64,000 bases of DNA from contig CM049318.1 in the NCBI GenBank assembly GCA_026874595.1, forward strand, positions 37,345,956 through 37,409,955, written 5' to 3'. The notes below the pieces were generated by a model that had not been told where the DNA came from, ran no database searches, and saw only the letters and a list, made by a program, of their open reading frames with translations. The position numbers were made by a program, and so were the translations under genes. This DNA is from Sipunculus nudus. Taxonomy: Eukaryota; Annelida; Sipuncula; Golfingiida; Sipunculidae. Below, one piece after another: positions 37,708 to 50,310 of this stretch (its first letter is position 1; each line of letters opens with the position of its first letter).

Positions 37708-39314
37708 TCCATGGAAGGGCTTATCATTTTGTCTGATCAGATCTGTCACACCATATCATGTCAAATTTACATCCAGTGTAACCAGGGAGTGATTGCTGAA
37801 TAACTAATAAGTTTTTTTTTTATCATTCCCATACCAGTCAATACAAATATAGCAAGAAAAAAAAAGTTAAATTTTGCATTGCTTATCATCATACTGCTAT
37901 TTTCCACCATATTCTGGAGATAGGTATATAATGATTTAACCTTTGAGAGAAGCAGAGCTTCCACCAACTACTGTATTTCCTATATATTTTCCTAAAAAAT
38001 ATCTCCTATGATTTCCTATATTTTCCAGCCTTTAGACCTTAATCTCTTATAGTTTCCTATATTTCTGCACTGCACAATGGCGTTTCCATTATAATATTTA
38101 TGTTATATACACATTGGTATATAGCTTGACCTGTTATTATTCAAAACATTTCCTTCTTTCATAGAGCTGTGCTTTCAAATGTTGCAGTCATACAAGTACA
38201 GCAATCTAAACCATTTAAACAGGCTTTAAGAAACATACAGCTTGGTGAAATTGGAGTCATAGTAAGTAAATAAATGAAGCAAGACTGTGCTGTAAAAACT
38301 CCCATATTTTTCTTATATTAATGGCTGAAAATTTTTATAAATTCCTTTTTGCCTAACGTCTAGTGTCTCTTGAGTCTGCTGGGAGCCCTAGGAAAGGTAA
38401 AAAGTAAAATTAGGAGAAGTCCCCAGTGGGCTTGGTGATTGACCAGAGGACACAGATTATCTCTGTCTGTCTGGGTCTATATGCAGTTGATGAAACTGTC
38501 ACTGCTTGCTGAGCTGGAATGGTTTTATACTGACATTAGATTAGTGTATACCGCGCAGTATCATCTAAATGGTAATTTGGATCCACTTCTGATAAAGATG
38601 ATGACATCATTTTAAAGGTTTTTTTTATCCAGTCTTCAGTTTTATCTTGAGTTTGCTTAGTTTAATATTGAACCAAAGAAAAAGTACAGAGATCCCAAAT
38701 TGCATTGTAGATGCTGGATGGGTTATCTCTGGTTTGATACTCTATAGTCCATTTCATCACCTGCTGTCCACCTGTTTTTTTGTTGATTATTTACTTAAAG
38801 GTTTATATTTTTCAATAATTTCCAAGAAAACAACATATGGAAGTGACATCCTAATATAGACATTAAGGATTTTCCAATAAATCCCCTGTTTATGTTTTAC
38901 AACATTTTAGTCTCTTCACCATGATTTAGCAGATCTGATGTGTCCTTCCATAAGTAGCCATCTTTGTTTACCTGGTTATAATATTTAGAGTGTTTACATG
39001 AGATCATCCAATCAGCAGCTGTCATTTGAGACTGTTTTTGCATGTGACCAATGACCTTGACCGCCATAAGTGGGTCTGATATGTGGTAAAATGTAGACTG
39101 ATTTCTCATATTTTCATATAATTCTGTTTCTTAAATAATGTGTAAGGAAGGTATTTATTTACCTTGTTGAAAATTAGGTCCTTTAATGCTCTGCTCTTCC
39201 CTATAATTGTTTCCCTTGAAATGTGTATACAAAAAGTTTTCATAGCGAAAAAGAGGTGGACATGAGGGGATGAAATGGACTATAGTTTATACAGATTATC
39301 TTGCTTTGTGTATA

Positions 39315-39498
39315 CAGTGTAACCTCCATGTGTTGAAATCACTTAAGTCAAATACCCCGCTTATGTCTAAGTTACAGACTAAATAATCCGGACAACTCTA
39401 GTTAAATTATAACCAAATAAAAACCACTTGTGTCAAACCTCAGATGTGTCAAAGTTTTCTGAGGGTCTCTTCGACTTCGACACAATGAGGTTTCACTG
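39315..39498. mobile_element. Pogo/Tigger-type MITE with TA target duplication
   Basis: Termini CAGTGTAACCTC and GAGGTTTCACTG, flanked by TA (39313-39314 and 39499-39500). 184 bp, with 'acttaagtcaaataccc' and 'cttgtgtcaaacctc' style internal repeats. Same termini class as 12655 but a different interior. Confidence 0.85.
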
Positions 39499-39645
39499 TA
39501 GTTAATGTAACCTTGTTCTACTGAACATATTGCGTTGTCTTTTTCCTCCTCATATAATTTGGGAAAGGATATTAATTTGGTCCTTGTGGGAAATATTCAT
39601 TCTTGGTAATTTAAACACCCCAATGCCAGAAACATATGTATGAAA

Positions 39646-40452
39646 GCATTAAGAAGATGAGAATGAGACATCTTCATGCAGTGGCTTTAACTTACAGGAG
39701 CGATATGTATCTGAGCTCCCATATGTCAATCTGCATGGTACCTGATTAATCTAAGATCCAGGGACTTATATATCTGTTTCAAAGACCAGTACCTGTGTAC
39801 ATTTCTCATTAAGTACCTGCATTAACATGATGCATAATTACCTTCTGGTTTGTGGGGTTTCATTGAGATGAAGTGTTCAGCAACAGCATTTTAGATCTTC
39901 TCAGCAATATATGTAATAGGAATTGTATATAAGACTTCTGGATAAGGACGATAGATAATCAGGCCCTTGAATTGTTAAGGGGCATTTGCTACAGTTTAAT
40001 TATTCATCATTATTCAAATTTAAAAACCTCAAGTAAAACTTCAAGTAATGTTCTGTGATAAAAATTTGAGATAGCCATGAATGCATGACTCAGTAAGCAT
40101 TTATATCTGACTGGTAAACCTAACTTGAGTCATAAAACAAGCCATGGGGAATGTACTACAATGGGCATCGATCCTGGAGTTCACATGCTTCAGATAGATG
40201 AGAATGAGACATCTGCAGTGGCTTGACCTTACAGAATTTGAAGCTTTATATATGTATCAAAGCTCCCATATATCTGCATGACCCTCTGATTAATCCAGGG
40301 ACCCCAGATATCTGTTTCAAATTAAGTATCTGTGTACAATTCTCATCACACGGACCCGCAGTAACATGATTCAGTATTACCTGCCAGTAGTTAGGGTTTC
40401 ATTGAAATGTAGTGTTCAGCAACAACATTTTAGAATTTCTCAGCAATACTGT
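39646..40452 (+). repeat. Tandem duplication, roughly 540-bp period
   Basis: 39646-39912 and 40190-40452 share 'agatgagaatgagacatct', 'gcagtggctt', 'agatatctgtttcaaa' or a variant, 'gtgttcagcaacaacatttt' or a variant, and 'tctcagcaata'. Similarity resumes further on ('cagtttaattattcat' near 39993 and 40826), so the duplicated unit was probably longer. Non-coding. Confidence 0.8.
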
Positions 40453-41109
40453 GGTTGGCCTTATCTTCATGAGGGTTTCAATTTGCAATATTGGCAAACA
40501 GGGAAATTATCATGAAAATAATATGAATGCAAAGACCTCATGTACACAGATATTATAAATAATAATACACCTTATCTATTAACATTTAAGTTATGAAAAA
40601 AGTTTCCACCTGTTCATTGCTCCTTCGGGTATTCTTTAAATTATAATTTTCATATTTTAAATAATAAATCTAATAATGGATGTATTCTCTGTAAATTACA
40701 TTCTGCTAAGATCGCAAAAAGAGGACCCTCATGAAACTGTGGCAATTGTGAAAAATAAAAGGAGGGGTATATGTGCATATTAACTGTAGGTATTCAGGTC
40801 GTAGAATGTTAGGGGTGTTTTGCTTCAGTTTGATTATTCATTATTATTCATATATAAAATGCCAAAACAAACACTTAACATTTATATGTCAGTGTCATGT
40901 TCTGTCTTGCAGTGTATTCTGTAATCAACAGTTCAGATGAAATTTCCTCAAAGATCTTATGTGTAACATGAGATATTGAATACTTTTTTCTACACTTTTC
41001 CTTATAAATAAGTTCATCTCAAAGACTGGAGAAATGTCTTTAAAAACTGGCAAAAGAGTATTTAAGAGTTATGTCATTTGGTCAGTGGATCGACACTGCT
41101 TGAGGGTCA

Positions 41110-42474
41110 AGCTGACATATTTCACATGATATCAGATCCAGTAACTGTTAACATCACCCACCTATCATCAGATATCTATGAGTATTGTCAGATATTAAAC
41201 ATTACAAGGTAGCCTAAGCTATCATCATTATTCATCATACATCATATATTAATTACCAGGTAGTATAAGATATCATCATTTATCATCAGATATCTGTGAG
41301 TATTGTCAGATATTAAACATTACAAGGTAGCCTAAGCTATCATCACAATTCATCATACATCATATATTGATTACCGGGTAGTATAAGATATCATCATTTA
41401 TCATCAGATATCTGTGAGTATTGTCAGATGTTAAACATTACAAGGTAGCCTAAGCTATCATCACAATTCATCATACATCATATATTAATTACCAGGTAGT
41501 ATAAGATATCATCATTTATCATTAGATATCTGTGAGTATTGTCAGATATTAAACATTACAAGGTAGCCTAAGCTATCATCACAATTCATCATACATCATA
41601 TATTAATTACCAGGTAGTATAAGATATCATCATTTATCATCATATATCTGTGAGTAATGTCAGATGTTAAACATTACAAGGTAGCCTAAGCTATCATCAC
41701 AATTCATCATACAACATATATTGATTACCAGGTAGTATAAGATATCATCATTTATCATCAGATATCTGTGAGTATTGTCAGATGTTAAACATTACAAGGT
41801 AGCCTAAGCTATCATCACAATTCATCATACATCATATATTAATTACCAGGTAGTATAAGATATCATCATTTATCATCAGATATCTGCGAGTATTGTCAGA
41901 TATTAAACATTACAAGGTAGCCTAAGCTATCATCACAATTCATCATACATCATATATTGATTACCGGGTAGTATAAGATATCATCATTTATCATCAGATA
42001 TCTGTTAGTATTGTCAGATATTAAACATTACAAGGTAGCCTAAGCTATTATCACAATTCATCATACATCATATATTAATTACCAGGTAGTATAAGATATC
42101 ATCATTTATCATTAGATATCTGTGAGTATTGTCAGATATTAAACATTACAAGGTAGCCTAAGCTATCATCACAATTCATCATACATCATATATTAATTAC
42201 CAGGTAGTATAAGATATCATCATTTATCATCATATATCTGTGAGTATTGTCAGATGTTAAACATTACAAGGTAGCCTAAGCTATCATCACAATTCATCAT
42301 ACAACATATATTGATTACCAGGTAGTATAAGATATCATCATTTATCATCAGATATCTGTGAGTATTGTCAGATGTTAAACATTACAAGGTAGCCTAAGCT
42401 ATCATCACAATTCATCATACAACATATATTGATTACCAGGTAGTATAAGATATCATCATTTATCATCAGATATC
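41110..42474. repeat. 118-bp satellite with a five-unit higher-order repeat
   Basis: Eleven units with exact 118-bp spacing: 'ggtagcctaagct' ends at 41220, 41338 and every 118 bp to 42400. Unit motifs include 'attaccaggtagtataag' and 'tatcatcatttatcatcaga'. Variant bases repeat in blocks of five: units 1-5 and 6-10 carry the same order of 'attaccagg', 'attaccggg', 'cattagat', 'catcatatat' and 'catacaac' variants. The flanks to about 42600 and 43830-43960 contain related 'atatcatcat' debris. Confidence 0.95.
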
Positions 42475-44600
42475 TCCTTGGATTGCCAGATATCAGTTAC
42501 TACCTGATACATAAGTTTAAATCAAGTTTCATTAGGTGTCATAAGTCATAAAATATCATTATACACCATGAAATATCACTAGATACTATCCATTTTCATG
42601 AGATACTGTGGTTTGCTTCATATTGATACGAATGTGGGGTGGGGAGATGGGGATGTCTCCACATTGTATCACATACGGTTGCTGATGCGTGTGGCTGACA
42701 ATGTTCCAAAACCAGTTTGATGATAGAAGTCTTTATTCACAGGACAGAGTCTGGGCCAGTCTTTGCTGAGGCCCTGCAGTGCCCAGTTAGACATGGTCCC
42801 TCTCTCTGACTCTCTGCCTCTGACTCACTCTGACTCTCAGTGCGCACTACAGATAGTTTTGTTACAGAGCTTTCACGTGACATATGAGACGTACATATCC
42901 ATATTTCTGCATTTCGTCATAAAAGCTAAACCTTATTGGATGACCCAAAGTAGGTCACAATTACATCGGAGTTGGAACTGAACTTCCTAACTTTCCTGTG
43001 GTCTGATTGAACATAAGTTCTATGGAAAATCCCTAGTCTGACCTGACATACTTCCCGTTATAGTCTGTCCTACAGTGCTATTTCCAAACTCATATAAACA
43101 TAATCTGCCTGCCTCATCATAGAAACCCAATTGAGAGCTAATTTGTGAGAGTACAATAAGGCTCTGCAAACATACTGAATTACCATTAGATACTTGGTTG
43201 TCTGATGAACCATTAATAATTCTTTGGCTCTGTCTGAATATCAGAACAGACTGAAACCGTAATTGATCTTCATTGTTTCTGAATAATTTTAGATCTTAAA
43301 TATTGAAATATTCCTTTAAATATATGTCAAGTCACATATACACCCTTTCCTACTCCAAAACAATATTCAAGAGGTTGAAATTTCGTGATTTTAACATTTT
43401 CTCTGTGTCTCTAGAGTTCAATATTTTGGCGATCTCACCATATAATATTCTACACAGAGTATATCCATCAATTTATGAATTAATTAAACAAAGTAATATG
43501 TTCACAAAATAAAAAAAAAATTGCACAGGGACCAAAGTGAACATCGAATGAGAAGAAATTGTTGCTTATTGTTGGCAGATAATTTAAAGATGATTTTTAA
43601 TGATAACTATCTTAGGTTAACGGTAACATGTATGGGATCAATTATTATTTATAGAATCAAGCTTGAATTGCGTTTGATGAGGGGGCCTCTTATTAAAGAA
43701 GGCTGTTTTTTGCAACAAAGTCCCATTCTCAAACATCACAAATTTGAAACCCTTGGGAACAACAAGTCGACCACAGTATCACCAGTCATGATCAGACTGA
43801 CATCACTTATCAGGTAAGATAAGGTGTCATCACTTGTTATCTCATATCAGCAAGTATTGTGATAAGGATATCATTTTGCATCATCAGATATCATCTGCCA
43901 TCATCATGTATCAACAGATATTGTCTAGTTGTATCTGGTGTCATTATGCATTGCCTGGTATGCAGTAGAAGACTACTTGAAAAACATGTCAGTTGTGGTC
44001 AAGAAACTTAGTGGTAGGTTAACTGACATATCGTAAAATCTGGAGCATAAGAGATCATAATGTTATTGACTCTTAAGCTGATCAAAGGAGCGCTCTAAAA
44101 CAGGAAACAGCAAGCGTGAACAAGGACAGAGTATTAGTTCATACTGTGAGTAAATATTTGTTATTTATTGACGACAATGATCAAACTAGTGTAACCACCG
44201 CACAAAGAAGAGTGGCATTGATTTGTGTTTTGTTCGTTCTTCTGCCGTTTTCCAACTCCCAATACAGAACGCAGCACCTTCCCAGCCATAGTTCATGGAG
44301 GCATAGGTTTCTATAAATGGATTTTTTTTCTGCCGGTCCTTGTTTACCAAGGAAGAAAGTAATGTTTATTGTATTGACAAACAAGAGAATTAGCATTCGT
44401 CAATATGTGTCCCCACTGATTTATATCAGCATTTCATTACCACATGTATAATATATCAAAGACTTTAAGTTCTAGGTTATAAGACAAGAGTATTGAAGTA
44501 TTAAGTTCAGCCGTCATATATTGTTAAAAGTCTTTCCTTGTACTGTGTAAAGCCACATCTTTCTTAAACATTTGTGGGTAACCAAGCAAAGTATTAATTT

Positions 44601-44811
44601 CAGGGGCGAATACAGGACCTTAGAAAAGGGGAGGAGGTCCCAACACAACTAAACAAGTGTACATTGAATGCTAGTAGCCTTTATACAAAAATCTGGCACA
44701 GTACTAAGTTTTAAGTGTGTATTGTTCTGTAACCCAGTTTTTTTTTGGTAAAAAAAGGGGGGCACAGGGAGCATGTACCCCCCTTTATTTCCTCTTTAAA
44801 TCCATCCCCTG
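44601..44811. mobile_element. MITE with CAGGGGCG termini, copy 2
   Basis: Left end CAGGGGCGAATACAGG and right end AAATCCATCCCCTG are imperfect inverted repeats. G-rich and C-rich tracts lie inside, as in the copy at 31256-31451. Confidence 0.72.
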
Positions 44812-44889
44812 AACTTTAGGTGTCATCACTACTTTGAGTTTCTTATTACTTATCAATACCTTCTGTGCATGTCCCACACACCATAAGGA

Positions 44890-44990
44890 AAGGGTAGGCC
44901 CAGTGGTTAAAGCATTTGGGTTGGGGACTGAAAGTTCTTTGTTTGAATCCCGGCAAAGGTTAAAATAACAAAAGCTCAACAAAGCCTTTG
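44890..44990 (+). mobile_element. tRNA-like SINE head
   Basis: 'ggcccagtggttaaagcatt' resembles box A, and 'tttgtttgaatcccgg' matches box B well, about 40 bp downstream. No intact acceptor stem is apparent, so a SINE fragment is more likely than a tRNA gene. Confidence 0.55.
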
Positions 44991-46639
44991 GGATTGCTCT
45001 CTCATGTCATAACGACTAGTTAAATATAAAATTTAAACATATTCCCATTCAATTGCATTCAGACAGGTCTGTTGGACTTCAGCTGGGTTTGTGTTGGATG
45101 GGTTTTTCACAGGATGAGTTGGCATGAGCCAAGTTTACTACAAGTGGTCTGAGATTATATGGACTGAGTAATCTTGTGTATAGTGTCTGATAGAGGGCAC
45201 TGCAATAGCCTCCTTGTGAAATAATGTTAAATTTCTCAGGATATATCGGGGAATATGAAAGATGACCCCCTTAGGACACACCATTGTTCCCGACACCTCA
45301 AAGCCTGAACCGGCCTTTTCTGTGATGTGGCCTCAGAGGAATGTGTGACAATTAAAGGTTAAGTGCCATCCTTGTCTGTTATGATATGATTGAGATTCAG
45401 ACAAGAGGTGCATACAACAAGGTTATGGTGCAATGTTGTAAACATAAATGCATACATGCTATCAATAAATAGAGTATTAATTGAGACTTTCAATATACAT
45501 ATCAGTATATGTTAACATAGAAGATAATAAATTGATCATATGAATGTTAATTGTATTTTTGTTTGAAAATAATCTTTATTTTTAAGTAACTTTATTCTTG
45601 TGGAATTGAGCCAGACAGAGACCTGAAGAATATTTAATTGGTCCTTTTTGAGACTAGTTTTTCAACTTCTAAGTTATTATATAAACTTGTGGAACTTTTG
45701 AAAGTGAACAGTAAGATTTGATTTTTTCTGATAAATGGTCTGTAAATTTTTGTGCAAAAACCTTGAAAAAAAATTTTAATTCTGCAAACAAAGACTGTGC
45801 GGGTCAAATATGTTTGATGGCATATCATGTTTATTTCGGCCATAAAATACTGAGATTTTTTTCTCATTTGATTATTTTTAATTTAAATTCAGGAAGACAG
45901 ACATATAATAACATAAGCTGGCATAGAAATCCTTGAAGCAGGTGAATTTTAAACCAACAGGTCTGAAGACATGGTCAAGAAATGTTATTTATATCAAGAA
46001 AATGTGGATGATAATGCCTGGGCAGCTATCGAGGGGCCAAGTGCAACTTATCTTAATAATCAGACACTGGTATATATTCAATGTTTTCAAAATATGTTCT
46101 TCATTTTTGTTATAAAGTACTTTTATTGCTTTTATGGTAGTCCCTGACCAGACAGATATAATCAAATGCTAAATGTCACCATGTATATATTTTCCTTTCA
46201 CTCTGGAATGGCAAAGACAGTGCTGCATTCTGAGACATTTAAAAATATAAATATTTTTAGAAATGCTGCTTTTATACTTTTATAAATATTTTTCACAGAT
46301 GAAGATACTTTTATCATCAAGATGGTTATTTTAAACCTGTCTTTCAACTTGCATGCCTTTTTTCGAGCCAGATGGCAATACAACTAAAATCCAACTAGGG
46401 TGTCTTGCAAAACAAACCCTACATTTTATAATTTTCCAGCCCAGGATTATTCATCCAACAATCAGCACCCTTATGTACCATAATGCTGCAGTTTGACAGA
46501 CACCTTTCACCAAACAGCACATGGAGTGAGATATACTTGTTGTCAGTGATGGGTCACTAATACTTGATCACACTTACAGTGTTACCTGTAACCGTACACT
46601 ACTGTTCCTACCTGTCCTACTGGCCTTGTCAGTGAAGCT

Positions 46640-46710
46640 TGCTTTATTGGCAAAGCAGGTAGATCAACTGTCTTACTTGTGTGTGAGAGGTTACAGGTTT
46701 GAGTCCATGA
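46640..46710 (+). mobile_element. Possible tRNA-like SINE head
   Basis: 'ttggcaaagcaggtagatca' is weakly box-A-like and 'acaggtttgagtccatg' is box-B-like. Degenerate, and the class is uncertain. Confidence 0.4.
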
Positions 46711-47438
46711 TGGGCCCTGTTTCTATTTTCACCCGTTAAAATGGTGTCAGAAGTGGGATCCAGGGGTTTGTGTTGTGACATAATGCCCCACCCAGTTCAT
46801 TTGTGTGATCCCTGGAATAGTTTCCAATGTTCTTTAGACAGAACATTCCCAGAGAGAGGGTGAAAAAAGCCATGCACAAAAAAGCATTCCTACTGGTCTT
46901 TCTTAGAAGACATACTCATCTGTGCTGCCACCTGAAGACCATAATTTAAACAATAAGAGGAGTATGTTTATGTGGGACATTCTGAAACCTAACATGATAA
47001 GGACTAGAAGGGCACTTGGTAGAGTGGTTAACTCTTATTGGATCTGCCCCGTTATCAGAATTTAGGAAAGATTTCCCTCGGCTATATCCCAGTCTTCTAC
47101 AAATATTCATGGAAACTGATGCAGTGATTTTTGTGTAATGATGCTGAAAGGCAAACAAGTGAACAAATAGAAGGGGAAAACATAAACCTACTTGCCAGAT
47201 AAATCAAAAGAACAATGATTGCATCTCCATAGAAAAAAAGAATAATGATAATTTGTAAAATAAGTGGAGAAAGACATATGAACTGTGGGCTCCATTTTGT
47301 TTGCGTAGGTTTTAAATTCACATTAGTCGTGAAAGGGAATTTATTGTGCCCGGAAAATGAAACTGTCATGAATAAGATCCACCAACAACACAGATGAACA
47401 TTTGTTCATACTCTAGCCTCATTGGTATTTTATATATA

Positions 47439-47940
47439 TGTCGAGGGAAGAATGAGAATCTGGGAAGATCCAGAATCTTCCCAGGAAGAATGGGAATTAA
47501 AGTTCTTCCTGGGAAGAATGAGAATTGTTGTTTGTCCTGGGAAAAATGGGAATGATTTCATGCTACACTTGATTCTCATTTTTCCTGGGACTAATGAGAT
47601 CATTCTGTTTTTTTTACAGGTAAAATGGGAATTCTTATTTATCCCAGCTCTAATTATAAATTGACAACTTATTATCAAGAATCTGTCCTAGATATTATTA
47701 TAATAATAATACAAAAAAAAAGAAGAAACTTGTTATACATATATATCATGTAACACAACTTAAAATTGTAAGCTTCATATTTTGTTCACATAATAATTCA
47801 TTTTATGTGAGTGTATATTTATTCTTTTAACTTTCTACTTGAAAGGAGAAAAAAAACAGGAATTATTTCAAATCATCTCTAAATTCTAATTTTTCTTGGG
47901 AAGATTCTGGATCTTCCCAATTATCATGCTTCCCTCGACA
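47439..47940. mobile_element. Small fold-back element with TGTCGAGGGAAG ends
   Basis: Ends TGTCGAGGGAAG and CTTCCCTCGACA, followed inward by inverted 'gggaagatccagaatcttcc'. The left flank is TATA (47435-47438); the right flank is TGTA (47941-47944), one base different. The left arm has extra tandem 'cctgggaagaatgagaatt' units. The open frames here (for example 47422-47664) are the palindromic repeat read through. 502 bp, non-autonomous. Confidence 0.88.
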
Positions 47941-48399
47941 TGTATACATTTTCTGTGCTGGTAGTGTCAGAAAGCAAAATTTGATATTATTAATATTAAC
48001 AGATATTTTATGTGACCCTTGTTGACGTTATGAGTAATGTGAAATCGTTTACATTATCTGCCTATAGGTAAATAATAAAAAAGATTTCACATTTCTCATA
48101 ATATCTACCCATAGGTAGATAATGTAAAAAATTTCACGTTACACGTAATGAACAATATTTCCACTTGTTTGATGATCCCTGGGTCCTTCTCAAATTGTAA
48201 AGATTTTTGTGAACATATGATTAATTCATACAATAAAGGATATGCTCTGTATAGTTTACTATACGGCGAGATCGTGAAAAGTTGAATTAGAGAAATTCTA
48301 AGTTCGTGAATATGCTGGCATCCACAGTGTATATATCACAACTGATTTTCTGTAATTGCATCTTGATCTGGATATTATATTTGATATTTTTGCTTGCAG

Positions 48400-48558
48400 G
48401 TACTAAGTTTCTGTGCAGTGTACTGGTGGCGCCTGTCAAAAACGAGAACAATGAAATCATCCTTTTTATCCTCAACCTGGAGGACATCACAGATGCTCCA
48501 AACAAGAGGGAGTTTATCCACCGAAACTCATTTAAGAACAATGAATACAGTCGACCAA
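48400..48558 (+). CDS. erg: erg-type K+ channel exon: PAS domain, second part
   Basis: Internal exon of 159 nt (53 codons, phase 1 to phase 1) with acceptor ttgcttgcag and donor gtgagt. Joined to the exon at 24578 it continues KKDG with TKFLCS, then PVKNENNEIILFILN, the last strands of the PAS beta-sheet, and ends NEYSRP. The residue pattern FLC-PVKNE-ILFILN is characteristic of erg channels. It is slightly shorter than the human KCNH2 exon 3 as I recall it (165 nt), the difference lying after the PAS core. Frames starting at internal ATGs at 48306 and 48394 are not real starts. Confidence 0.95.
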
Positions 48559-49263
48559 GTGAGTATTATAATTTTATTTCATTTAAACTAAAGGTTAATT
48601 AGTTGATTTAGTATGTGCGAGTATATTTTAATATATTTAATACAATATTATCTGCTGTAAAATTTACAAGAACTCAAGCACTTTAATAACACACCTTAAT
48701 ATGTAATATATATAATGAATTGAATTCATATTTATTAGGGGACACTATTTGATATTTAATAAAAAAAAAAACATAAAAAAAACAGCTGACTAAATAACAG
48801 TCATTTATCTATTTTCATTTTAATTAGAAGTGTAATATTCAGTGTATTCTAATGAGAGTACAAGTTAGTTTCAATATTTCTGAGTCAGTTAGGTATGTTT
48901 TATTGAATATATCCATTGCATGAGAATCAATATTTTATGAGCCCACTACATATGGGTTTCATGATTTTATAACTTAAGCAGTTATGTCAAAGCTTAAATT
49001 TTCATTTTATCTGTGAAATTTTTTAGCATATTCAGTTCATGACTATTTGAGATTTAACATTCAGGTGTATATTCAGTTGTAAGGGTGGTCATTATAATAC
49101 ATTAGAAATGATGTTTAAATCAGGCCATATTGTATTGAGTAGATCACAGTCTACGTTATTTTAATATATGGTTCTGAAAGAAACATACAAGGTCACAAGC
49201 AACCAGGAATGTTTAATTGTGCTTAGAAAGAAACAGTGACAGTACCAGCGCTGATGATGTCAT

Positions 49264-50310
49264 TGTCAAGGCCCAGATCCCGATCGGGACCAATTGGCAA
49301 TTGGTCCAGACGCAATTGGTCCAGACCAGATCCCGAATGGGGTTTAGGCCTGACCAAATCCAGATCTGAATCTGGGCTGGACCAATTCCTGATTGGGATT
49401 CAGTCTGGCCTAAACCCTGATTGGGATCTTGTCTGGACCAGTTCCTGATTGAGATTCCATGGCAGACTACAGCAGGCTTTTGGCTAAAAATTATATTCCA
49501 TAAGGTTAAGACATGAAAACAATAAACCAAGTTGTGTAAAAAATATAATTTTATATATATTAATATATGTAATAAAAACATGAATATATACATATATTTA
49601 GTTGAAAATGTTGATAAGAGAAGTTATAAATTGTTGGTTTTCATGAAATCAGGACTTTTCACTTAAATGTAAGCTGTTTATGAGTTGATACATTAAGTTA
49701 AGAATATCTATATTTGAAAACTGGGACTGAAAACTTCATGTGATACTTAACTTCTTATATATGTCATCCATCTAACAATTCATTCTACCTACACAACGCA
49801 TCAAATATATACACTTATTTACACAGTGAGTAAGCTTAAACTAGTTCAATTGTTATATAAAAAATTGAATAAACAATCTGATGAAAATACTGGAAATGAT
49901 AATTCAACTTGAAAAATAATACAAGGACTTGCAAAATAATTACAATAAATATAATCACTCAATTAATTCAAACTTAAATTTGAATTAAGTTATTAAGGTA
50001 GAATAATTAACACTGACTACAAACTAAATTAAGATTTGTCATTACTTATTAAGTTATAACTTCAGACATCCTGTCAGGGATATATGCATGCTCTGAATTT
50101 AGTTCTGGGCTGACCTGAACCTTGATAAGTTCAGACAGGAACTCATTCTCTTTCCTAAAAGTTAATGATTGCGGTTTAGGCTTGACCGAATCCTGATCGC
50201 CGATTGGTCCAGACCAGATCCCAATCAGGATTTGGTCCGGCCGAAACCCTGATCAGGATTTGGTCTGGACCAGTCCCCGATTGATCCAGATCAGGATCTG
50301 GGCCTTGACA
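49264..50310. mobile_element. Fold-back element, TGTCAAGGCCCAGATCC ends, TCAT target duplication
   Basis: The 17-bp ends TGTCAAGGCCCAGATCC are perfect inverted repeats, flanked by TCAT at 49260-49263 and 50311-50314. The arms (about 200 bp left, 160 bp right) consist of 'tggtccagaccagatccc' and 'ctgattgggat' palindromic units. The A+T-rich loop has no transposase. The outer 8 bp match the inner element at 18936, but the arm repeats differ. The 126- and 70-codon frames here read through the palindromes. Confidence 0.93.

Larger units (their letters stand above)
24809..48399 (+). other. erg: Intron between the two PAS exons (23.6 kb)
   Basis: Bounded by donor gtatgt and acceptor ttgcttgcag. 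It is filled with MITEs, SINE-like copies, duplications and a 118-bp satellite, all listed separately. In 27041-28429, 29840-31255, 31452-36463, 36589-39314, 42475-44600 and 45000-47438 I see no gene, RNA or clear repeat beyond the small entries given. Homopolymer runs occur at about 25000 (C) and 36868 (G). No additional exon with erg similarity was found. Confidence 0.85.

Noticed and set aside
41110-42474. CRISPR-like regular spacing
   Set aside because: The repeats are contiguous 118-bp tandem units without unique spacers, in a eukaryotic intron.
44890-44990. Functional tRNA gene
   Set aside because: Box B is good, but box A is degenerate and no paired acceptor stem was seen; a SINE fragment is more likely. 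The same applies to 6957-7112, 26705-26990 and 55605-55830.
49213-49593. 126-codon minus-strand frame with repeated 'QSGIGPAQ'-like units
   Set aside because: It reads through the palindromic arm of the fold-back element at 49264; the amino-acid repeats come from the DNA repeats.
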